A stretch of 64,000 nt of DNA, from NCBI GenBank assembly GCA_958496175.1, contig OY292274.1:57608630-57672629 (forward strand), written 5' to 3'. The translations under genes and the position numbers were made by a program. This stretch comes from Sisyra terminalis (taxonomy: Eukaryota > Arthropoda > Insecta > Neuroptera > Sisyridae). Every line of letters starts with the position of its first letter. Position 1 is the first letter of the stretch. The notes under the pieces are model-generated. The model searched no databases and was not told the DNA's origin. It saw only the letters and a list, made by a program, of their open reading frames with translations. Below, one piece after another: positions 1-9,704 of this stretch.

Positions 1-806
1 AAAGTATTTCATGCATTAATTTTTCAATCGATTGATAGATAACATCTTTATAAATGAAATATGGGACTATCCTATTTCATTCCTATAGCCTATCCCTTTA
101 AAACATCAATAAGAGGTTACCGATTCCCTAAATACCAGACAAACACCCCAAAATTGATTTACCGACTTTCGTAACTTAATTAGTTATTTCTAACACCTAC
201 TCTAGCAAAAATTTTTATTTGTTATGTATTAGTAAAAGTTGAGAAATGGTTGGGAAGTAGACATTAAGCTTTATTACAAATTTCTATCACAGAGCTAATA
301 TTTCAGTAAATAGATTATTTCTGAACAATGGGCTTATGTTGGTAAGTGGTTGGAATTTAATTAGTAACTTTATCTGTAACTCCTAGCTATTGGATCAACA
401 AAAGCTTAAGGCATCAAATATTATAAGTACATGTGGACTTGATTAAAACCAGTGCCAGTCTGTATTATCGCTAGCTCCATTTATTGGAATAATCCGATTT
501 CAAAAGAAATTTTTACTGTATGAACTACTTTAATTGGTGATTGGGATTTAGAATCAGGCTCTTTACCTATATAGCCAAATAATCCGAAGTTTTTTTTCCA
601 TTGGATAAAGAGAATAAATATGCAAATAAGAAGTTATTGTAAGTCGAATTATATTCATAACTAATAAATAAGAAGTTTAACATTTTATACCTTAGATTAT
701 TAACAGTTCCAAAAATTTGCTAACTTATTGATTGATAGGTAGTTGGGAAAGCCTATTCTACGACAAATTGTTCAGTTATATTATAGTATACAGTATATAT
801 ACAGTA
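1..806. other. AT-rich DNA, no gene seen
   Basis: No long reading frame, repeat pair or RNA-like structure was recognised here. Confidence 0.5.
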
Positions 807-1289
807 GACTGATTCAAAAAAATTGACAGGCCCTGTGAACAATATCAAAAACTTTTATAAAGATAAGTTATAGAAAAAAAAATGCTCTACAAAAATTTTC
901 CTATAAAACTTTCTCATAAAATTGATGGTTGCGTCAAAAAATTGAAAAAAATATTAAAATTTCTCTTTAGTTCAACTTTGACCTCGAATAACTTTTGAAG
1001 GAATAAATATATCAAAAACTTGTACAAAAACCTTTTTTGTAGATCGTTTAATTTTCTACAAGAATATACCTTGGTCATTCCGAAATATTGTCACCAACGT
1101 GAGCTATAAAATTCCAAAGTGCAAGAGAATATTGTTCCCATGTTATTTAAATGGAAAATCGAAATTTGCGATGCGGCACCTCTTAATATTAATATTAAGA
1201 GCTTAAACTTTCATAGGATTTTTTTTGTCATTCCCAACAATATTTTCGATATAATTAAGAAAAAAAAATCATTTTTTTTTGAATCAGTC
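807..1289. mobile_element. Tc1/mariner-like MITE
   Basis: The two ends are inverted copies of GACTGATTCAAAAAAA and each is flanked by TA (805-806 and 1290-1291), as expected for Tc1/mariner insertion. The element is about 483 bp and has no coding capacity. Its interior near 1140-1235 contains a CCATGTTATTTAAATGG segment and a TAAGAGCTTAAA segment. Both recur in the unrelated foldback elements at 5.8 and 11.8 kb. Family assignment rests only on the TA flanks and the inverted ends. Confidence 0.6.
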
Positions 1290-1609
1290 TAATAAACAGT
1301 ATATATTATAGTTATTGTATAGTTGTTCAAGATAGTTTTATATGCTTATAATTTACATATGATACCTTATATTTTTTTTTGCTTTTTAGATATATTTTCA
1401 TTTCCTTTTCCAAAGTAACATTAATTATAAAGATTCGTGTACTATTATTCTTTTAAGCGTTGATGTTATTTTAAAAATATAGACTATTCTTCAATTGGTA
1501 ACTAATTGGTATAGAACACTAAAAGAATTTTGATTTGGCTTACTTCAAATTGCTGATTCAAATCATTAATTATATTAAACGATTATTTAATTCCATTCGT
1601 AATACTTAA

Positions 1610-1732
1610 GAAGATTTCGTGAAGGAAATCGGCAGGAACTGGGTCCAAGCAACCCAAGATCAGGAAGAATGGAAAGAAATAGATGAGGCCTATATCCAGA
1701 AGTGGAGCTCAGGCAGCCGTAATAACACCTAA
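1610..1732 (+). pseudogene. 3' tail of an RTE-type LINE reverse transcriptase
   Basis: Forty codons and a stop read like the extreme C-terminus of insect endonuclease-reverse transcriptases: a GRNWVQATQDQEEWKEI stretch followed by EAYIQKW. The spaced Trp residues are typical of that tail. A stop codon lies directly upstream (1607-1609) and no polymerase motifs precede it. This is therefore a dead 5'-truncated fragment. RTE versus a related clade cannot be settled from so short a piece. Confidence 0.5.
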
Positions 1733-4700
1733 AGGATTTTAGGCTTTCCAACATTGATAACAATGAAAAAATTAACCTTTTTGCTATAAGGTTTGAACTA
1801 AGGATTCCCTTGTCACTTAGAAATTACCTTCGATTATTTTATTTATTTTATGGTCAGCATTGGAAGCATGGGACCATTTACGCCATGGTCCATGGTTCCG
1901 TTTCCTTTTATTTTTGCTGGTACTACATTTTTTCATTCCTTTCAATCGCCTTTTTCTTCCTCCATCTTAAATTACTGTCCCCCTTGTGGGTTGTTAATTT
2001 TTATGATAAGTGTAAAGTTTTTTTGGATTGCTAGTTTGTGTATCATGTATTTTAAATCTTCGAGACTAATTTGTAATTCCCTCATGTTATCTTTGATTTC
2101 TGAGATCCATTTGATATTTCTTTTACTACTCCATAACATCTCTACTGATTTTTATCGTTTGTACTTTCGAGTGGCCTTATTTGATGCCCAAAAATGAAAT
2201 TCGTTTCTATTTGATTTTTGTACAATTACTTTGTATAGAAACAAAGTTACATTTTTTTCGAAAGAAATTGTTAGATTCATCACAGCGATTGGTTTCAATT
2301 TATTGAATTTAGAATAGAAATGTAGCATAATCGAATTCTATTTAATATGAGTTTTCCATTTCCACTTTATAGAGTAGATAGGCAGCACGAAGCATAAATT
2401 TTCCGGAAATATTATTGTTAAGTTTATATTTTATGCTGATGACTGATTCAATTTGTTTTAAATTTCACAAAGATATTGCTCATTTTTTTAATTCGGAATG
2501 CACTAAATTATTATTAACAAACATTAAAAAAATTAGTTTGAAACATATCTTGACCAAAACTAAGATTTTGACATTTTGATACAAAATTAATTTAGAATCC
2601 TTAAAAATTTATAGGAAAAATTCCATGTAAAATAATATAAATTTTTATGTGTTCAATGAAAAACAAGAGATTTTTTTAAAAAAAGTTGAGAAGAATAAAG
2701 TAATGAACTGCCTATTGACTGTATTCTACTATTTCTGATCCACATCTATTAGGTGGTCATATAGTTACGTATGTATGTTATCTTATAATTGAAAAATTAT
2801 TTTTCTTCAATTTTTCTGAGCTAATTTATCCACCTTCTCCATAAGTTTTTATTAGTTTATAGGCCGGTATTTTCACATTTAGACTGTAAAATTTATCTTT
2901 AAGATAAAATTTTATTCGAAAGATAGAGAAAATATATATATATTTTCGTCTAAGAATAGTGATGCAAGAGTAAATGTATAGGATTTACTTTGGAGATAAA
3001 TTTTTATTTATTAAGGATATGGTTTATCTATCCTTGGGAAAATACTGAACTTAAATATAATAAGCATCCTGTTTTTTTAATAATATTAAAGTACAACTAA
3101 ATAACTAAAAAGTTGATCACATTTTAATGTGTATTATTAATCAACAAATTACAAATCGATACAGCACTTCGCCTATTTAATTTTCTTTTATGGCCATTTT
3201 AATGATATTAGTAAACTTTTCCTTTTGCAATTTATTTTTCTAAGTACAATAAAAGTATACGTTTTATATGGGATTATTACATTAAATTGAGTTTTTATAG
3301 TTCGTTAAAATACCTATAACGCACATCGGCATTAAACACGTATAATATCAAGGTATCATGTCCAAAAAAAATAAATATACAAATCACTTATTCGAATTTT
3401 TAAATCTCTGGCACATTTTTTCCCCTCTGTAGCAGATATAAAATTAATTGAATTTTATGAGATATAAAAGGCACAGACTTTTAATTGTGTTACGTAAAAA
3501 TCAATTTAGATGTTATACCTTGGAATTGTGTAAGATTTTATTTAATTAACAGGGGAGTTATTTAAGAAATAACGATCCGTTTCGTAGAGATGCAATTTTC
3601 TTTGGATAAAACTGAAAATTCTACACGAATATCTACAGACTTTTACCACTACATCGTTTATCTTCTTTAAATGCGTAGAATACAGGAGAAAATAAATAGC
3701 TATGTAGCTCTCCAATACGGATTTGTGTATAGTAAAATATTTTTTAAATCCCTTCTAATTAGACTCGTGACATACAGTTTTCATGGTTCCCTTTAATTAA
3801 TTTAATTATATTGTCTCTTATTTTGAAAATTTTAACAAATAAAATAATTAAATACCGTATTTGATGAGTGTATAGCATTGTTAGATTTACGTTTCTGCCT
3901 ATTAATTAAAATCAAAAAACTGATAAAGCGAATTTGATGAACTTATATTATAATGGAGTAGTAATTTAATAGTATGTACATTGTACGTATTTTCTATGAA
4001 CTTTGTTTCAACTAATTATTCAACTTTTGTATTACTTTCCTGACCCATATTGGGTAGGTACATTTTATACGAATCAATAATAAAATGTACACATTGAATG
4101 GTTTAGGGGGATTTTCGGACAAACAATTATGAAATCTGTGAGATAAATTTGAATGAATTGATTTATCCAATCAACTTCACAATGGAACACAATTTCAGTG
4201 TTTCATAGGAACTTAACGTTATAATCGTATCATTTAGTTTGGAATGACGTTATTATCTTGATTAAAAATATGAAAATGACAAGTGACGTATATTTGAAAT
4301 TTATAAATCGATAAAAGGCAGGTATTTAATGAATACTTATGAGACAGATTGAATGGTTCACTAGTTATAGATTTGATAAAAGTTTTGTTTTGTATAAAAT
4401 AAATTTTTTTCTCTACAAAAACAATCAACTGCAAATGATCATAGATATTAAATTTCCCCTGAAAAATATAACTTCTTTTTTTTAATCTGCTAAAATTTTT
4501 TGTTACTCTTTAGTATAATATTTTTTTTTCTATTTACTTCGTCGTTATAGCCCACAAAGATGCAAAATAGATTACTAGATTTCTACCATTTAATAGTTAT
4601 TAATTATTGATATAATTTTAACTAATTATTATACTTACTCATTGAAGAAGTACGATTCATATCGTACTGAACAGAATTAGTAGCCAGACTTTCAAGGGGG

Positions 4701-5813
4701 GGCTGGCCCAGTGTCGGGGCAGTCCCCCGAGAAACACACAAGGTGAACACTTTGATCACTTTCTTTTCAAAATTAAAATTAAGAAAATTTTCAAAGAAAT
4801 TATCCCCTTCTAGATAATTACAAAATATATACTTTTTTTCAATTTAAAAAAAAATTATCTCCGAATACCAATAAAATTTGTATTCGACTCAACAACTTGG
4901 AGAAAAACCAAGGGAGCTTTTCTTTGAAAACTTGACTTGGAAAACTTTGTCGCTTTTTTTTCGCAGAAATTTATATAAATCAAAAAATTAAGTTAATTGA
5001 CCGATATGAAAGAGGTGAGTCAGAGATGGTGCGTTATTGAAAACATTTTTGGTGAAAATAATTGTGCAAAAAGAATTTATCGTAAAAAATAACTATTGTT
5101 AAACATTGGAAAAGGCGTCGGTGGTGCGAACTCTTTGAATCAACGACGCCGACACTCTGGAAAATGATGAAAACCTATCCCAACGCCGAGTGTCGCTATT
5201 ACATAGAAAATCGGGAAATGTGATCGTCGCTTGACCTCGTACATTCTCGTACGAATTCGAGCTTTCGAGCTTTCAAGCTTTCGTTTTTCTATCTATTTTG
5301 ATTTCACGTAGATATATCTACAGAACGTTTCCGAAAATTTCAGGCGGTAAAGATTTTCTTGTGTATTGTTTTCTCTTTTTCTGTGTTATGTAATATTTTT
5401 TCGTTTGATTTATGCTTTTCGTTATTTTGGTGTAGCTTTTATCGATTCATACTGGTTTCTAATTCAAATTTATACTTTTAAAGCTAAATTAATTGTTCCT
5501 ACTTACATTTTTCTGAAAGAAAAAAAAATGTACAAAATAACAATAAGTTTTTCTCTCTATACCCAAATCTTCGTTTAGGACCACAATCAAAAGGTCATAA
5601 CTGTTTATAGAAACGGGTTTTTTATGAAGTGGAATATGTTGTTATAGTTTGTTGAATTTGAAGAAAAGAATAAGCAGTAGATGGTGTACAAAAGAAAATT
5701 TAATTTATTTTCCCTTTGTTAGAACCATAAAACTTGGAATGGAAAAATGGAATGACTATAAATACAGCAAAATCAAAAATCATCAAAAGAAAAATGCCCT
5801 TTCAAATAAACCA
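1733..5813. other. AT-rich intergenic DNA
   Basis: No supportable gene. A GC-rich patch at 4692-4730 (runs of G and C) looks like the end of a decayed hAT-type element. Around 5110-5200 there is a GC-rich stretch with GGCGTCG and CGACGCC in inverted orientation. Near 5267-5285 a short AGCTTTCGAGCTTTC-like tandem repeat occurs. Reading frames of 60-115 codons show no family resemblance. Confidence 0.45.
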
Positions 5814-5821
5814 ATATATAT

Positions 5822-6474
5822 TAGGGTGGTTCTTAATAGGGGTGTTTTTGAATTTCTTTGCTACCAGGGGTTCAAATGCTTCCAAATTAATAAAAAAAAA
5901 AATCCCTGAAAATTTGAGCTCTTAATAATAAATTTAAGATAGTCCACTTTCCAGCCTAAGTTTCTTATGGAAATAACGTGAGAAAAATTAAATTTGTTCT
6001 TAAGAATTCCATAACTCAGCGACAAATAAATCGAAAGTAACCAATCGCGTCATGTTTACTGTAAATTTAACGCTCTAAAAAAAAGAGCTCTTATGTTTTT
6101 TCGCTAAATCCATTGGCTTAAGAGTTATTGGCTTATCTATTGGCTTAGGAATGCAGCACTAATGGTCAATGAAAATATAAGCCAATAGATTTAGCGAAAA
6201 ATCATAAGGCTCTTTTTTGTAGAGCGTTATTATTTACAATAAACATGACGCGATTAGTTACTTTCAATTTATTTGTCGCTGAGTTATGGAATTCTAAAGA
6301 ACAAATTTAATTTTTTCCACGTTATTTCTATAAGAAACTTAAATTGAAAATCGGACTATCTTAAAGTTAATATTAAGAGCTCAAATTTTCAGGGATTTTT
6401 TTTTATCAATTTGGAAGCATTTGAACCCCTGGGAGCAAAAAAAATCAAAAACACCCTTTTTAAGGACCACCCTA
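5822..6474. mobile_element. Foldback element, TAGGGTGG termini (hAT-like MITE)
   Basis: The 653-bp element is almost entirely a palindrome. Arms of about 290 bp run from TAGGGTGGTT at the left to ACCACCCTA at the right and meet in a short loop near 6115-6165. The flanks ATATATAT (5814-5821) and ATATACAT (6475-6482) fit an 8-bp target duplication with one change, and TAGGG-type ends suit hAT. There is no transposase. Reading frames inside are by-products of the arms. A transcript would fold into a long hairpin. Confidence 0.7.
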
Positions 6475-6482
6475 ATATACAT

Positions 6483-8549
6483 ACAACAAAAATATACAGT
6501 TTATATTTTGGGGAAGCCTCCTTACCGTAGACGGAAACTTCATCAGTACAATTAAGGCTAAATAATATAATTAAAAGCTACAATTAATCCTAAGGTGTCG
6601 ACCGTCCGTGTGCAAATACGAGTATTCCCTGACATTACACTTTTCTTGTTCACATGGAAAATTATTGTTAATAATAAATAAACAAATATATAACTTAATA
6701 TTTATAAAATAAAATTATGAAAGCAATGTGAGCGTTAATAATCGAGGCCAATTAAGGACCCACTTTGTGTGCATCTAAGTCTGTACGGAGGTATAGGCAA
6801 AGTGTTAGTTTTATTCTAGTTTTAAGAGTTTAAATTAATTTTGTAAAGGGTATATGGACATATCTGATTCAAAAATATCAATAAAGAAGAATTTACTGAA
6901 AAAAGGTACAATTAATCTTAAAGGGGTGATCGTTCGTGTGCGAAGACCTAATGTGCCGTCCAGGCCCCGCTCTAGCAAATTTGCCGCCCTGGGCAAGATG
7001 AAAAAATGCAAAAACACAGGGTTGCAAAAACACAGAGTTTTAATATCACAAATTTTTTAATTTTTTGAAAAAATATTTTTTTAACTAAAAACTATTTTTT
7101 TCACATTTTTGTTCATATTATATATCAAATATGACAAAATGCCGCCCCTGAAATTTTCCGCCCCGGGCGACCGCCCGGGTTGCCCAACCCTATAGCGGGG
7201 GCTGGTGCCGTCCTTCTTGAACATTTTTCGGGGAAATTTGAATTTATTTTAATTTTTAGTCGGCGAAAAAAATGCAAATCCCAATTCAACATGAATATTA
7301 TTTTTGTATATATAAATAGCCGGCATATTCCACAAAATTATTCGTTTACCATCGACAGAGTATACATTGAAGTTGGTCCCATTTAAATTTAGAAATTTAA
7401 ATAGTCTTCTAAAGCTAAACACAAGTTGACAACTGGTTTTTACACTAAATTTGGAACAAAATTCATATCTCCATCGTAAAATTACGTCGATTCGAAATTT
7501 TTTACCAAAAATGATAAGGTAATTAAGGACTTCTCAACGATAAAAGGCAACTTTTTTGCTACTCGAAGATTCTGAAAAACCGTTCGTACAGATAATGGAA
7601 TATCGTCATACTGAATGTTGACTACAAGTTCAGGAAGATTTATTTATTTGAACTGAATATTTTCCAATCACTGGAAAATTGAGGAAAACACGTACTCAAA
7701 AAATAAGTATGAACAATAGACAGTAATCTAAATCTTTATTTAAATGAAAAAATATAATAAATAAAGGTGAAATAGAATCGACGAAAAAAGGAACTTGAAA
7801 CTATAAATATACTCCTAACTAATTTAGTATGAGAATCTTAATAGTGAGATTAAAAAGGGCTTTTAAATTTAATAAAACTTTCCAATTTCGTTTTTTTATC
7901 GACTCTATTTTGGATCAAAAGTTTATTCAAATGGCTATTTAAAACAGGATAATTATTTAACATATTATAACTTTTATTTCGGAAAATTCAGAGACAAATT
8001 TGCTTGATAGAACTATAGAACTATATTTTGCTCCCCTACGTGCGGTGCATCCGCTGCTCACCTACTAAGACCGGCCTTGATTCAACCAGGAATTTTTTTT
8101 TTTTGATAGGAAATTTTTAACTTAGAAATCGCTGGAAAATGAAACTGGAATTGGGATCACTGAAATTGGAATAATCACTAAAATGCTCGGTATGTTTGAG
8201 AAAAATGGAAAGAATTAAGTAGATGGATAGAAACATAAACGTTACAGTATCGAGAAGAGTTGGCGAATTAATTCGATGACTAGAAGAATAGTTAACATAT
8301 TAGAGTCATGTTCCGAGAAGTAAAACGCTAATATTGGATGCATATTTTGAAAAAAAATTTAAGGAACCCGAAAAAAGAAGAACTAGAATCAAGGAATACA
8401 TAAAACGAGGAACAGATTAACCCAACCTGAAAGCTTTGCTATGAGGGAATAGATACTTCTATTAATTTATAGAAATCGAAAATTTTTGCTTTTAAAATAT
8501 TTCCTTGTATAATCAAAATAAGGTTTTTTCCGCTGACTTTGAACAGTTA
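6483..8549. other. Intergenic DNA with decayed transposon ends
   Basis: No gene recognised. Two diverged copies of an ACAATTAATCYTAARGGGTG-like segment occur near 6570-6615 and 6907-6950, each followed by a CGTGTGCRAA motif. GC-rich patches at 6945-6995, 7140-7205 and 8035-8085 resemble termini of non-autonomous hAT-type elements and are not coding. Confidence 0.4.
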
Positions 8550-8681
8550 TACTGTGTATACAATATATAGAATATATTGTGGTCCAATTTATGTAGTATA
8601 ATTTAATATAATAATATATAAAAATCATACCATTATTATAAATTTGAACAAAAGTTCAAACAAAAATATTGGTGACGTATT

Positions 8682-8726
8682 GCCCAGATACGTATTTCGA
8701 TTGCCAAGCAATCTTCCTCAGTGGTC
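8682..8726 (-). ncRNA. Hammerhead-ribozyme-like motif (Penelope arm, left)
   Basis: Read on the minus strand, the order is GACCA, CTGAGGA, an extra A, the hairpin GATTGC-TTG-GCAATC, GAA, the perfect palindrome ATACGTAT, C, then TGGGC. CTGANGA and GAA are the conserved hammerhead core boxes. The palindrome could form stem III between two copies, with the final U-C as the cleavage position, and GACCA/TGGGC could form stem I with one mismatch. The extra A before stem II is non-canonical. Activity is not shown. Confidence 0.45.
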
Positions 8727-8759
8727 ATCAAGTAGTTTGGATCACTCCGTAACTGCTTT

Positions 8760-9125
8760 GTGATGATTCACAAAATAATCACGAGGAAAAATCATGTGTG
8801 GAAGAACATGCACATTGCACTGGAAACAGGGCATACATTTGCAGAAGCTAGACTTCTAAAAAGTGTTCACCGCACAAACCGATTGGATGCACTCGAAAGC
8901 ATAGAAATTGTTAAAAGAAAGGGAAAGGTACTGAATTGGGAAAATGAACCAATTCAAAATTCAGCACTTTTCGGGTTGCTTACGAAGGATTCGGTGAAAG
9001 TAAAGAAATTTGGGAATACCCTCCCCCCCTCCATAACCACATCGCAAAAAGAGAGAGGCACGACTTATAAATTAAGGTCAATCCGTGATTATTTTGTGAA
9101 TCATCAAAAAGCAGTTACGGAGTGA
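8760..9125 (+). pseudogene. Penelope-like C-terminal fragment (GIY-YIG-side tail)
   Basis: The 121-codon frame contains an H-x3-TGH spacing, followed by a basic stretch and LDALESIEIVKRKG. This resembles the conserved C-terminal end of Penelope-like reverse transcriptase/GIY-YIG proteins, where a histidine-containing segment is followed by an E-x-I/x-I helix. No polymerase or catalytic endonuclease motifs remain. The first codons lie inside the left inverted arm, so the ATG is accidental. The stop falls at the start of the right arm. It is a remnant, not a host gene. Confidence 0.45.
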
Positions 9126-9140
9126 TCCAAACTACTTGAT

Positions 9141-9185
9141 GACCATTGAGGAAGATTGCTTGGCAATCGAAATACGTATCTGAGC
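9141..9185 (+). ncRNA. Hammerhead-ribozyme-like motif (Penelope arm, right)
   Basis: Same layout as the left-arm copy: TTGAGGA (core C changed to T), an extra A, GATTGC-TTG-GCAATC, GAA, ATACGTAT, C. The core change suggests this copy would be weak or dead. It is downstream of, and in the same sense as, the Penelope-like frame. Confidence 0.4.
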
Positions 9186-9622
9186 AATACGTCACGAATA
9201 TTTTTGTTTGAACTTCTGTTCAAATTTATGTTACTGGTATGATTTTTATATATTATTATATTAAATTATACTATATACATTGGACCGCCATATATCCTAT
9301 ATATTGTTTACACAGTATTTCCATGTACTTTTAAAACAAGGAAGTAAAACGACATAATTTGGGTTTTAACATGAACGGATTCCTAGAGTTTTCCAAACAG
9401 AATAAAATTTAATTTAAACCAAAAAATTTTCAATAAAAATATTCTAATGTAACATATAAATAAGAAAAATGTTTAATTGAAACTAGTTGAGTTACACAAT
9501 CATACAAACAAATAAAATAAACCTCATTTTCCTAGCAATATTTCTCTAAATAAAAAAAGTAAACAATATTAAAATGATCAATAGGAAACATTTCAATGCA
9601 ATCACATGTTTTAGAATTGAAT

Positions 9623-9628
9623 TTTATT
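9623..9628 (-). terminator. Poly(A) signal of the UGT gene at 9705-13860
   Basis: AATAAA on the minus strand, 77 bases beyond the stop codon. Confidence 0.6.
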
Positions 9629-9704
9629 TACATTTGCATAAAATTATTTAATTCAACGTTTTTACATCACATTTTATATAACAGAGTTCACTGAAGTTTA
9701 TTAT

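Larger units (their letters stand above)
8550..9318 (+). mobile_element. Penelope-like element relic with inverted terminal pseudo-LTRs
   Basis: Terminal arms of roughly 210-230 bp (8550-8775 and about 9095-9318) are inverted copies. Between them lies a 121-codon frame resembling the C-terminal part of Penelope-like proteins. Each arm holds a CTGAGGA/TTGAGGA box, a hairpin, GAA and the palindrome ATACGTAT (see the ncRNA entries). Inverted or partial pseudo-LTRs and hammerhead motifs are known features of Penelope-like elements. The polymerase region is missing, so this is a severely truncated copy. It lies about 390 bp beyond the stop codon of the UGT gene at 9705. Confidence 0.55.

Noticed and set aside
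1810..2197. Two overlapping hydrophobic frames of 74 and 115 codons
   Set aside because: Phe/Ile-rich translation of AT-rich DNA. The opposite strand holds broken coiled-coil-like stretches that I could not assign to any element.
5649..5925. Overlapping 86- and 63-codon frames
   Set aside because: They run into the left arm of the 653-bp foldback and have no family features.
6835..7386. Frames across the GC-rich patches
   Set aside because: GC-rich transposon ends lack stops by composition; no conserved motif.
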